The notes beneath the pieces are model-generated. The model was not told the DNA's origin, ran no database searches, and was given only the letters and a program-made list of their open reading frames with translations. From NCBI GenBank assembly GCA_936450465.1, contig OW388289.1:67826420-67890419 (forward strand): DNA of 64,000 nt, written 5' to 3'. Below are positions 1-12,483 of this stretch, one piece after another. Both the position numbers and the translations under genes were made by a program. This stretch comes from Gibbula magus. Lineage: Eukaryota; Mollusca; Gastropoda; Trochida; Trochidae. The stretch's first letter is position 1. Each line of letters starts with the position of its first letter.

Positions 1-1090
1 TGCTCAACCAAACTGACGAGGACGTTGTACGATAGCTGCTATCCTGCATATCGGTTGTCTTCTCAGATGACACAGACAGTATAGTCTACTCCTCGCTGGT
101 CGTTCAGGGATTGTACACACTGTGTACCTACATATTCAGTCAACCTAACTTTTGGGACTGCGTTTATCGCAAATATCTTATTATTCCATGGTTATATTTG
201 GGATAAATTTTTATCCCAAATATAACCATGTTATATGTCTTCACTATCTAAATGGCAATTATTTCTATAATCTTATTATTAATTTTTCAGTTCTGTCAAA
301 AACAAATTTTGCGCATATTGATTATTTTACTTGACGTAACAGAAACTATCGTTTAACAATTATTTCATTGCACAATTAAAAAGTTGTCTATATATCTATC
401 ATTATATTTTTATGTGTGCTTTGATACCGCACAGGCGGGTGTAGAAGCAATTAATGTAATGTCTAACAGGTCGGGTACAATTTGCAATGCACGTGCGTGA
501 TCTGAGGCCAGGTTTATTGTGTGGTGGAATCTAGCTTGTAAATGGAAACATCGTCTCAAAATAAAAACGTCACTTACTTAGAAGTCTTATGAGTAATTCA
601 TTGCGATCGTAATAACTTTGAAATGTTTTCTCAAATCCACTCACACAGTAAAACTGACCTCAGGTCCTGCACGTGAATCGCAGGCTTACGCGACCTGCTA
701 GACATTACCCCAAGTGTTCCTACACCCTGATTTGTAATATCAAAACAAACATAAAACTATAATGATAGCTATTTAAAGAAGTGTTTATGAGTATGTACAT
801 GCCATTGATGTGGAATCGCCTCGACATGTTCCTATTCAATGACAGGTCACACTGTCTAAGAGTTCCCAAAAATCGTTCTTGACCACTGGTCAAGGGGTGC
901 ATTGTTTTTTATGTTTAATCGTCCGGACGAGATCAATCCAACCATAGTCAGGCTTAAGGATGGTAATTGATTCTATTTTCAATGATTGGTTACATGGTGT
1001 CGCATGGTGACGTTACCATCTCCTTCATTCGCTGACCTTCGTTTATTAACGCGGGTAGAATAATGATGCCAATGCACACCCAGCGTGTGT
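1..1090. other. No gene seen (left edge)
   Basis: AT-rich sequence with only short chance reading frames. A perfect short inverted repeat is visible near 196-230, where 'tatttgggataaa' is followed closely by its complement. I see no conserved domain, tRNA or recognisable element. Confidence 0.5.
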
Positions 1091-1094
1091 CATT

Positions 1095-1290
1095 AAGATA
1101 TTGTCGCTTGGGTACCCGTAGCTACAATGGCTACATACGAGAATGCTGAACGACTCCTACAGTTTGAAGATAGTGCCGCTTGGGCACACTGACGTACATT
1201 AGCTGACCTCCACCTCCAAATGAAGACGTCATGATGGCGAAATAAAGATAGCGTCGCTTGGGTACGCTGACCTTCAATCACTCGAGCTAA
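1095..1290. repeat. Degenerate tandem repeat, about 76-bp period
   Basis: Three imperfect units are recognised by the shared core 'cgcttgggtac' or 'cgcttgggcac', starting near 1104, 1179 and 1255, each preceded by an 'agata' motif. Spacing is about 75-77 bp. The units have diverged strongly, so this is an old or partial tandem array. No coding potential is supported. Confidence 0.5.
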
Positions 1291-1319
1291 GCTACCGGGG
1301 TACGTCAGAAATCGATGCA

Positions 1320-4300
1320 ATCATCCACCCTGTCACTCCACTGTTAAACATTGTCGAATAGCGGATACACTTACACTGACGGAACAGGGTGATCACATTT
1401 CGCTCAAAATATACCACTCCAGACAGGCATTTCTATCATATGTTATATCGATATCGATATTTATATACCTCTGAAGGATGATCTGGGTTATGGCAGCAAA
1501 TATGTGCTTGGATAGTAGGACTATGTTTCACATCTAACTGGTTATAGATATGGAACTAATTGGTTATAAATAAACACGGTGTCGTTACAGTTAGTGCTAT
1601 GTACTTCGTTGCCTATTATTCATGTTATTATATTGAATATATACAAACATGCATGTAAACATCATGATATCATTGTTCAGTCACATGTGTTGTACACATG
1701 ATATAGTTTCATGTCGTTTCAGTCTTTTGGATGTTAATATCTATGTACACTGTGTATAGGTCCAGCTGATGCATCGTTTATTTTCACAAGAACTAACTGT
1801 TGTCCAGAAATGTTCCTGTCCGTATTTTCAAGTAAATATTCCTCATAAATATCCCGATGTGCACTGGTATTGTCACTTTTTTTCCAACAGATTTGATATT
1901 AGCAGAGTCGTTAAAAATCAATTAATACATAGACCTACAGGTAAATTGGCATATACAAACACTATGGATGACTATTACTGCTGTCTGCCAAGGTTATACC
2001 GTTGGAATCTCCAAGGTGAGAACAATGTGTTGGACAAATTATTCTTATCAGCACACTGCATTAGATTGTCAGACACATATGGCTTTATCGACGCATGGTG
2101 TTGATTAATCAATATCTGTCATTTTCAGCTGACAACACGCTCTATCCGTTAAAGCATCGTTCGTCCACCTGAGCCTTTCTTCTGAAGAGATACATTCCAC
2201 AGTGCGTTTGTTCACGGGCTAATAAACTGTTTGAAATAGGCAAGTACAATGGTATAAGTGTCAGAGATTAAAACACATGACTTTTCCAACCAACTAAAAA
2301 CAAAGGAACAAAGTACACATTAAACATTATCTTTCTCATATATAAAATATGCAATTCAAGAGATATTCGAAACCCTTGGTTAATTTATTAATATAAACTA
2401 CAAATATTTAATTTAATATTAAAACAAAATTAAAATATATTAACCCTTTCTACTATGAGTCTTATCACTTCGTCCAATCGCATTTTCTGTTCCATAACAT
2501 GTAAAAAATACAATTAAATCGATTTCAATGCTATGTTTTAAAATAAGATATTACTTTCGGCAAGATGTGCTAGCCAGAAATTGGCTATTGCATCTTGCCT
2601 ACAGTTACAATATTGGTTTCTGTGGAGTTCTACAGCTATATAGTTATCTTTAGTAAACGTCACGGAATGTTGCTTATATTGTGTACCATCAGTATTGTAT
2701 TTATCAGGATATATAACGGTCAATATGAAGTCCTATCAGAGGAAGCAACATATCGCGTGATTGCAAAGTCTGAGTTATTCTTTTACTTTTCAAATAGGAT
2801 CTTATATTAATTACTTCTACATGTACCTAACATTGATGTCAGACCGAGTACCTGAGCAACTGAAGCAGTCTGTGCGGATTATTGAATCAGACGCACTCAG
2901 CAAAAATAGTGCTGTTCTGTTTCATTATAGTTCATCCTATTGATAGTGTTCCACAGTTCACAGGTGTGAAATTCAAAAGGGGGAGTAACTCTTTTCCAGA
3001 TTCGAACGACGACACATGGTTAAGGTTATCAGCTGCTACTGCCTCCCTTGAAACTAAAATTTCCAATGTGTGTAACTATTCTTATAGAATCGTGTTTTTA
3101 CTTTGTGCTTTTTAATGACGAATCCTGTATTTTAAAACTTAATTACGCTAAATTACGTTTTAAAAAAATAGCTATGGTATATCCATTATTAGTATACACG
3201 TTCCTGTTATCAGGTGACATATACTCATCGCTTGTATTTTTTATGTGTCATGTCTATTTTAGATCGCATGTTATTAACTAATATAAGATAACCACGGTAA
3301 TCAACCACAGGCAGTCAATGGGACCGACAGCGTGGTTGATGAGACATGATCGTCAATTAGAGCGTCGCTTAGCAAATGACGTCATATTTTACGTCACTTC
3401 GATTGCTAGAGAATGTGTTCTACGACGGGAGGCATTAATATTTTCAAAATATGGTTTATACAAATAAGTTTATATATCAACAGTGTTCATAAAAAAGCGA
3501 GTAATTGTTAAAGGGCATCTCATTATAAGAAATAAAAGACGAATTAAATATAGCAGATAGCTTTCTGCTATGTTTTATTCAACGATAAAGCACGCCAACT
3601 CGTCTTCCTTTTCTTAAGCAGTATATAGTAGTTATAACATGTCATGTTTACCATACAATTAACATTTAAAGGCTTGAAGTCGACAAAACAGTTTGAGTTT
3701 GCAAATAAAATACGAACCAACGTTCTGAGAGAGCTAACGGTTTCATCCTTGCATCATCCCTATAAACATGAACCCAAATTTGTTGTCAAAATATCACATC
3801 ATATCATATTATTATATGCAAACTGATGATAAAACATGTTCATTTTATCTTGTATTTATGCCATTCGTAAAATGTCAGATTTCTACCTAATTCGATGTGA
3901 TAAACACATTGGTCACAATAACAATCCATTATGCTTCTATACATAACTAGTGTTATGAGATAATAAAATCATATTCTATAATTCACAAGAAGTTACTTCA
4001 AAAGGACAAGTGAAACTTGGCAAGAAAGGTCAGTTGAAATATTGATAATTGCATATTGAATTATTAACGCAGCAGACAGTTTCCAAGGTTACTCCTTCTT
4101 TTCTCTGGTGCTGTTTATAATCAGAGATATATCCTTGCTTAAATCACTTTATATATGTTAATTGCGTTGGTGTCTATGATACTTATTTAATCTCTAACAT
4201 ATGTTGAAATCCTCCGTATCAGTATCATATCCATAAACGTTAGGTACATTCTCCACATGGAATGTTGAATGCTTGAACCCCCTGTCATGATATTCAGACT

Positions 4301-5160
4301 TTCTTATTTGTAAATCTGTATATTTAAACCAAACAACACTGAAAATATATAGATTAAATGAAACAAGAAGTATACATTTGTATGGCAAATCTCTGCTAAT
4401 TGTAGTTGAACATGGAGCATAGAGACAGTTGCACGAGTCAGCTCCCATATGCATCATGCCAACCGCACATAGAGAATAATACTCTCAACTATAATTATAC
4501 TAAACGAGCGTTCAGATAAAATGCATTTATTCCAATATAAGAACATAATAGTTGTAAATGATAAAAGCAATGAATGGTTTTTGAAAACTGCAATTACATT
4601 CATCCTGGCAAATGTCATCTGTTGTGAAACAGGCTGAATGATACGATAAAGATAAAATCTAATACAACAAATTCGTAAATGCTGATAAATTGAAGTGTTA
4701 TCGTCAGAGTTGATGTGATAAGCCCATGTCTCGGAGCCTGGCTGTGTCCTCCTGCCGATCAATAGGTGAACACAGAGGACAGCACTCGCTATCACACTGT
4801 CACTCGATTCAGAACAGAGTCATTCAGCCCTGGAGTAAGGCGTGTGTACAGATCGCTGTCAACATAGGAACATTCTGCAAGGAACACTCCGGTGTAGAGC
4901 GTGTTCGCAGGTCCTTGTCAAACTTTAAGTGTATTGTCAACGTTTGTAGATTGTGTCACATCGGAATACTATACCAGCAGAGTTGTCTTGTTTAGCAATT
5001 GTGCAGTGATGTGTTTTCATCTCAACGCAGCGCTTACCAAATCATCAATAACAGGGGATTGTATTGAATATCGTCGACATTTACAAGACGGTGTTAACAT
5101 GTAAAAACCTTCGGAATATAACCAAGTTTGTCAGGAGTGTGTACAATTTTTCGTCACTAT
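1320..5160. other. No gene seen; intergenic
   Basis: Only short open frames occur, on both strands, without domain-like composition or splice-consistent continuation. A perfect TGACGTCA octamer lies at 3377-3384, with a 7-of-8 match (ttacgtca) about 12 bp further on. A 5' or 3' exon of a distant gene could be hidden here, but none can be shown. Confidence 0.45.
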
Positions 5161-5168
5161 TTAATGTT

Positions 5169-5927
5169 TTATCCTGTCAGAAAGTTCACGGTTCCCAGTG
5201 ACTCAACCGTCGTACAAAGCGTTGACAAGACATGTTCAACATTTACAACATTAGAAAGGTGCATAAGCAGGTCCCAATCTTTCAGAGGAGACATCACAAT
5301 TTCGCTAGCAATCAATTTCACCTCTTCAAAGCAGGGGATATTCATTTTTAAATCGTGTCCAATGCGATCCAAGCCATTAAACATATTACGAGGATTGTGT
5401 ATGTCATTCAAGTTACAAATTTGTAAGTTACAGGTCAACATTTTGACTATTATACTAGTATCCTTCACTCCGTTCAATCATAACAATACGTTATCAGCCA
5501 CTTCATATCTTCACAGTCATTGTGAACCAGTTCGGTGTGTTGTCACCTTCACATACCATGTTGTATACGGCAGAACGAGAACAGTAATTTCATATCACTC
5601 TTGAGATGTTTCTTTATAGAAAGTATTTGTAGCTTTGGCATAACATTCCCCGAGGGACAATACTTACTTGAGCTAATAGACGCAAGACGACGATACATAT
5701 TGGTTACTATCTTTAACTGTACTGGCATTTTACAAACTGACCACAAGCGGTCTGCTAATGCACGTGCCAGTACTATCCAAAAGTTTGGAATTCTCGGATT
5801 ACAGAATGTGCTAAAGGGGAAATGTCTGTGTTTTACTCAAAAACTCATCAAAACTGACTATAAATGGTCGCCAGTTGCAAGAATACGAGACATCAACATA
5901 TCGATTGGTGCAAGTAACAAAGGCTAA
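5169..5927 (-). pseudogene. Possible decayed coding stretch
   Basis: Read on the minus strand, two consecutive frames (about 5927-5549 and 5477-5169) have protein-like composition. They carry Leu/Ile spacing loosely like leucine-rich repeats (for example PKLQILSIKKHL and VNVEHVLSTLC). Stops separate them, and no canonical splice pair joining them was found. The plus strand of 5128-5604 is also open, which weakens the case. I do not recognise a family; this could be a degenerate gene fragment or chance. Confidence 0.2.
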
Positions 5928-6369
5928 TTAGCGACTAATTAAAAAACTCACCTGCCACTCTGACGGTGAACGACAAAGAACCCGTGCATGTGAGGTCGAA
6001 CTACGTTTTATTGTTTCATCAGAAGACGATGTCGGATGGCTGGGTGCACATAACACAGGAAGGAGGTAGACGATGGGTGGATTCATGTTGACTTCATGAC
6101 TGTGATTTAAAAGGTAAGTCCGTGTGTAGTTTATGAACATGAACAATGTTCAACATTTGCAGTCTTCACATCATATCCAATTATCTGCCATGCCATGACG
6201 TTAATACAGACAACGTTGTTGCAAAGGAGAGTTTCTGTACGAACATCATATAATTTTATTACTTATTGTAAGTGACCAATTCTCATCCTCCGCCCTTCTG
6301 TGCGTGCGGGTTTCGTTTCCTGAACTATATATCAAAAGACTGTATCTATAATTGTAACAAGATTTAGCT

Positions 6370-6740
6370 AAATGAAACTTTACATGGGGATCATCGGGTA
6401 GGTTTGGGGGTTTTCAGCTTCATTGGAGGTGTATTCATATCCCTTTCATTGGAATCATTAATTGAAATTTCGTGTGTAGATGTGCCTTTTGGGGTTTTGA
6501 ACTTATTTGGTATTTTGTTTACATACCAGAGTTCAATAATTGTAAGCACTAGTTTAATGAAAATTGGTATGTGAAACAATCATTATATGTAGATTGGGTG
6601 ATGGAGTTTTCAATTTCTTTCGAATTTTATTTTGGGCCGTTTCCATGGAAAAGCATCCTCATCTTGTTTGCGGGGCAAAACTCTTCCAAAAAAAAGATTA
6701 AAATTTAATATATTTCAAACTTTCCCATTTCGAGGGGGAT
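6370..6740. repeat. Interspersed repeat, 'gccgtttccatgg' family
   Basis: The motifs 'gggggttttca', 'gaaaattggtatgtg' and 'gccgtttccatggaaa' occur here and again, in the same order, at about 26500-26960. The two loci are diverged copies of one dispersed family. The arrangement resembles tandem cores of about 200 bp. No protein is encoded. Confidence 0.5.
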
Positions 6741-6835
6741 ATAGCCGACTCTGTTTGTTCAAGTTTATTCAGTAATATAGACTGGTTACATATACACGAT
6801 TCACTGCGTCAATTGTTTTAGGTGACATAAATTTC

Positions 6836-7260
6836 AGGCATGAAAGCTCTAGAAAGTTGAAATCTTGTGTACAGATTTCTTGTCCAATGGGTATAAATTG
6901 CAAATTTGGTGACCCTGTGACCCCAAATAGAGGTCATGCCCTTATATCATTTGTTTATCTTCTTCTCCAGTATGAAAAAGCTCTAGAAAGATGTACTGTT
7001 ATGTACATACTCCTAGGCGAATGGGATGTTACATTGTAGATTTGGTGACCCTGTGACCCCACTTATTGGTAACGAGGATCATTACCTAAAACTTATTTTC
7101 ATATCCTTCTCTAGTACGAAAAGCTCGAGAAAGCTGAATTTTGTGCACAGACTTCTTGGCCTATGAGGGTTCTAAACTGCAGATTTGGTGACCCTGTTAC
7201 CCCAAATATGTGTCACGGGGATCATGGCCTAAAAACAAATTTTAATCTATTTCAGATCTC
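6836..7260 (-). repeat. Core repeats of the 145-bp pearl/HINE-like family
   Basis: About three diverged tandem units, each containing 'gatttggtgaccctgtgacccc', a 'gctctagaaag' or 'gctcgagaaag' motif, and 'cagatttcttg' or 'cagacttcttgg'. They are the reverse complement of the cores at 58310-60880. The tetranucleotide tract and the 3' terminus of that element are not seen here, so this is an incomplete copy or a core-only array. Confidence 0.65.
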
Positions 7261-10200
7261 CATTGCATAAAGTATTTGACATTTGTGATACCTCTGAAAA
7301 ATACTCCTGAAATATCTATAATGTATTGTTTAAAACCTGTTGAGCTACAGAGTCAATGGCTTTATTTTTTTCTGGTATACTCATTTTTGTCATAAATTTG
7401 TTTCTTGGTGGTAATGACAATATATGCGTATTGTCCTCAAATAACATTGACCGTAGCTGTAGCCTACACAGGACATTGTTGTACACACCAGTCAGTCAAT
7501 GCCTAGAACAGGCGATAATGAGTGCCTTGCCAGATGTGATAGGTGATATAATTGTATCTGGGGACACTGATGGTAAATTTAGTAGTGTGAAGCGAATACG
7601 GAACAAGATATTTTGGTTCATGTACGTGTACATGTATGTACATCCAACACCGAATCTGTGTATATTGAAGGATCATATGTTTTCTGAATTTCTCGTCGTT
7701 GTTTTTCTACTTCCTAATGATGATATCAATTTCAAGTCATGTGATTATAAACGCAGGGACAAAGGAAATGGTGGGTTCTAATTTCTCCATAAACTATGAC
7801 AACTGATACCAACTGATGGAATAGTTTAATGTTTGTTACTGGCATACAGTATACATAAATGCATCGTGGTATTACATAATGCAATGACAGTCCATGTCAG
7901 TTTGTTTATTTCACAAATAAGTCGCATTCCATCATCATTTTAACATTGAAATCAGGTATAACATGCACTGTAATATGTGTGCCCTGCGTTGCCCCGATTA
8001 AGCAACATCCCTACCACACACCTTGTAGCCTCAAATGTGACATTCGTGTTGGTGAAATCTGAACAATTCAAGAAGGATTCTGGATATCATGAGTTGTGTT
8101 CTAATGTAGGAATAAAACATAATAATCATAAAGAAACCATAGCTACACTGATTCTCCACGAGGATAAAGGTAGTATTTCTCTTGTGACAGTGTATGTAGA
8201 ATGTTTGGCTTGGGGGATACATTACGTTTGTGTTAACTTTTGATAACAATCGTTTCTTTTGTCCCATAGTGTATTTTAACTTACTGTTATGCATCGATGA
8301 ACTACGTGTGTTTATCAGCACGTCTAAACTCGATGAAAGATCTAGGCTTTACGTTTGGCATGTTTTCAAAGGAAACACATCGATGATATAACTTAAGTGT
8401 TCTGGTATATTTGTGCTTCTCTCCACTTTCACTTATAACAGTCATATCGTTATATTAAATTGACAATAACAGCAGTAACAGATCATGTAGATATATTATA
8501 GAAGCAGAGACACATAATGCGAATACCATTGCGGTGTGTTGCGTTGATTCCTCGAAGTTTGAGGTTCTAAATATGTTCACAAACCACCTCTCATACTTAG
8601 TTTGTCGTTTATCGGTTCTTTGTAAACCTATAGTTTAGTTAATCAATATTTTGCTCTGTTGACTGAAAATATACTCGTCTATCTTCTGGTAACCATTTTG
8701 TTGTTTTATTTGGCATTTTAATTTCGTTCCAATTTTCTATAGAATATGTCATGTTTTGAACAATCGTGATTTTATCAATGCTTTTCACGATAAATGAATT
8801 AATTGTTGTTTTCCTGAAAGTTAAGTAATATGGGAACAACTTGGTTTTTCTTTTACATGTGAATAATAAGTACCTTTTCAAGCAGCATATCCTGACTAAT
8901 AATTGGCAGGAGTTGGAGGGAACATGTAACTGACGTAATGCTGTCAACACCCATTGTCAGTCTGTACACCAATTCTTCAGGACCATACGACTTATCAAAT
9001 GACTGTTCCTAATATTTTGGAGTATATTATTTGTAACGTTATTAATGTGAAATTTTCTCATTGCAATATACATGTCAATTGTATTTATATCAGCCCACGT
9101 ATTCTTTGCGTTTTGTTAATATGGTAACATGGTGATATGGTAACATATGCAGGACACAATACACACTTGCATGGAAACAGCTGTTTATTATACCGACATA
9201 TTTTACAATACTCAACACGTTTGTTTGTGGTTTCGTTTACTCGACATATTGTGCATTAATGAAGCATGTGGCGATGACATGTCAGAAATATTATTGCACA
9301 GATAGTATAAGATGTATAAAATGAAAAGGTGATCAATTGAGTTTTAGAAAATAAGAAACTAATAGAGTAACATTACAAATAAATTGTATGTATTTTGACT
9401 ATTGGTGTTGATGTTTAAAGTACCTAATGTACTGTCCAAATGTACCAGTTTCTTAGGTTCAGTATTTATTAAATCATTTTGGAAGTTATAAATTGATGTA
9501 TACCGACATATTGGTTAATTTTAAGAGGCTTAGACGATAGCACCTACACAATCTAAACCAACTCATACATAAAGGAACAATATACAACAACAACTACTCG
9601 ACAAAATATAAACCATGTTTCGGTGAAATTCTATCAATCATCAGTGCAAGCTATTAACAACGTTATGATAGAACTGTTTCGTCATGAATATATTACTTGC
9701 AACCAAGCAAACATATCAGTAATCAGAGAGAACATTAACATGCACTGAAAGATAACACCCACTGTCAAGTCAATATAAAAGCCTGAGACTTTAGTTAAAC
9801 TGATTGGAGCTTTGGAACTCACTCACTCGATATGCTGCGAATGACAAGTAGCAAAGACTAATTAGTGTCAGTCTGTTCAGTTAGTGTCACAGGCGAGTAT
9901 ATCAGCGTGTCAGAAACAACCTTTCAGTTACATGCTATTACAAAAGAACATTTCAGATGTGTCTGTCTGAACGGACTCTAATATTGAACATTTTTATATA
10001 ATGCTACAGAAATAAACTCTATCTTTTTTTTTTTCAGCAAATGAGGTTCAGCGGGAAAATGGTTGTGTTGTACATATATTCTCATAGGTCATAGATACAA
10101 TACGTAGAAAAACATGCACATTGAACTGGAAATAATATTACATTTAAAAAAATAAGTATTGGCTTATATGTGTTAATAAACAACCATTTTTCTGCCAAGC

Positions 10201-11139
10201 AAGAAGATTCAGTTGAATAAACGTTTTACATCGGAAATACAGAATATGTATTTTGCTGACATAGTTGTAGATGCGCGCTTTTGATTGATTTGTGAACGAC
10301 AACGATTGTATTTTATCTACGAATACATATATGCAATGTATTGTGACGTCGTAATTACGCTTTTAGACGTATAAATTAATCTTAATCAAAGTAGCGATGC
10401 GAAATGAACGAAATGCTTATGTGTTATATTTATATACTTGGTTTAGACATGTGTTGTTTTTATTTCAAGACACATCAAAATAATAATTTTAAAAACTCCT
10501 TATTGTCATGTGTACAAGTACAATACACGTGGACAATTCAATTGTGCATAATGCACCGTGCAGCCACATGCAGAGTCAGTTAAATCGGTTTTTAGTCCTT
10601 ATAATGCTGAGTTTAAAGCAAGGAAGCAAGTCAGAGCAGCTTTTAACGTCATTCGGTATGACGCGACCGGGAACCTTAACATTATAATGGAGCCTAGTCA
10701 TGAATTGACATAACTAAGCTAAATTAACTAAAACTACGTCATTTACAATGCAATTGGACATGTATGCATGACATGGACGTATTCGTTTACTGCTTATAAC
10801 TGGATAGTATTATTATCTTTATCAATAAAAAAACATAACGGACAGTCTGTCGTGAAATCACATCCGAGAAACCAGTGTACTCTGTTTAGCTCCCTCCACT
10901 TTGAAACATGTACACTTACCACTCATCAATGTACTGGTATTCATGGAAATGGGTTCAGGATTGTTTTGACATTTGTATTTTCTACTTTAAATAGTTGTTG
11001 ACTAAGGATGTGGAAGGTCAAGCGTATACAGATTAGTATTTTATATTAAGATCTTGCTATTGTTCTTATATTGGGTTGCCCAAGCACAATCCTACTATTG
11101 CCGAATGCTGAACGTGAAGAACAAATTAGCGTCCTTTCT
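7261..11139. other. No gene seen; intergenic
   Basis: A 141-codon open frame at 7356-7781 has no recognisable domain and poor protein-like composition, so it is not called. The rest is AT-rich with short frames. A 22-base stretch near 9845 (caagtagcaaagactaatta) resembles 5912-5931, possibly a minor dispersed repeat. Confidence 0.45.
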
Positions 11140-11262
11140 GTTTGTAACCTACTCAATACTGGTGACAGTAATGCCTGTGTAGTAATAGAGGAATTGGCCA
11201 GTAAATGAAGCAATTAGGTCCGAGTCAAGTAAACAGATTAATGAGATCCCTTGATGCTCTTG
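11140..11262. repeat. Dispersed repeat flanking the minisatellite
   Basis: The segment beginning 'tgtaacctactcaat', then 'gacagtaatg', then 'attaatgaga' followed by 'cccttgatg' and a Cys-rich-looking 'cttgaatgtagag', has a diverged counterpart at about 27957-28095, with the same blocks in the same order. The 27.9-kb copy has no 39-bp array. This locus therefore looks like an element in which the minisatellite unit expanded. Confidence 0.5.
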
Positions 11263-12399
11263 AATGTAGAGTCTCAGATCATATGCGTCCTTCGTACTCT
11301 GAATGTAGAATCTCAGATCATATGCGTGCTCCATACTCTGAATGTAGAGTCTCAGATCATATGCGTGCTCCATACTCTGAATGTAGAGTCTCAGATCATA
11401 TGCGTGCTTCACACTCTGAATGTAGAGTCTCAGATCATATGCGTGCTTCACACTCTGAATGTAGAGTCTCAGATCATATGCGTGCTCCATACTCTGAATG
11501 TAGAGCCTCAGTTCATATGCGTGCTCCATACTCTCAATGAAGAGTCTCAGATCATATGCGTGCCCCATACTCTGAATGTAGAGTCTCAAATCATATGCGT
11601 GCTCCATACTCTGAATGTAGAGTTTCAGATCATATGCGTGCTCCATACTCTGAATGAAGAGTCTAAGATCATATGCGTGCTCCACACTCTGAATGTTGAG
11701 TCTCAGATCATATGCGTGCTCCATACTCTGAATGTAGAGTCTCAAATCATATGCGTGCTCCATACTCTGAATGTAGAGTCTCAGATCATATGCGTGCTCC
11801 ATACTCTGAATGTAGAGTCTCAGATCATATGCGTGCTCCATACTCTGACTGTAGAATCTCAGATCATATGCGTGCTCCATACTCTGAATGTAGAATCTCA
11901 AATCATATGCATGCTCCATACTCTGACTGTAGAATCTCAGATCATATGCGTGCTCCATACTCTGAACGTAGAGTCTCAGATCATATGCGTGTTCCACACT
12001 CTGAATGTAGAGTCTCAGATCATATGCGTGCTCCATACTCTGAATGTAGAGTCTCAAATCATATGCGTGCTCCACACTCTGAATGTAGAGTTTCAAATCA
12101 TATGCGTGCTCCATACTCTGAATGTAGAGTCTCTGATCATATGCGTGCTTCATACTCTGAATGTAGAGTCTGAAATCATATGCGTGCTTCATACTCTCAA
12201 TGTAGAGTCTCAGATCATATGCGTGCTTCATACCCTGAATGTAGAGTCTCTGATCATATGCGTGCTTCATACTCTCAATGTAGAGTCTCAGATCATATGC
12301 GTGCTCCATACTCTCAATGTAGAGTCTCAGATCATATGCGTGCTTCATACCCTGAATGTAGAGTCTCTGATCATATGCGTGCTTCATACTCTGAATGAC
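11262..12399. repeat. 39-bp minisatellite, about 29 copies
   Basis: Tandem head-to-tail array with a 39-bp unit containing 'gaatgtagagtctcagatc' followed by 'atatgcgtgctccatactct'. About 29 units are present with little length variation; they differ mainly by single substitutions (cc/tc, t/c, g/a and gaa/caa/gac). Because 39 is a multiple of three and the unit lacks stops in several frames, long artificial open frames appear on both strands (13-residue repeats such as IQSMEHAYDLRLY on minus). No start context, splice partner or codon-level constraint argues for translation. Confidence 0.9.
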
Positions 12400-12483
12400 A
12401 ATTTCTCTTCGAGAAAACAAGAAGTCGCTAATAAACATTTCTGTTTGAGTTTGTGTCACGTTGGTGGAATACATTAAGGACAT

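Noticed and set aside
5128..5604. 158-codon plus-strand frame
   Set aside because: No domain; the antisense frame looks at least as protein-like, so one or both are chance.
7356..7781. 141-codon frame with a hydrophobic start
   Set aside because: No recognisable domain, no continuation across splice sites, and composition typical of AT-rich non-coding DNA.
11149..12483. Long open frames (over 400 codons) on both strands as a repeat protein gene
   Set aside because: The 39-bp tandem unit lacks stops in several frames at once; variation between units changes residues freely, and no start, splice or flanking domain supports translation.
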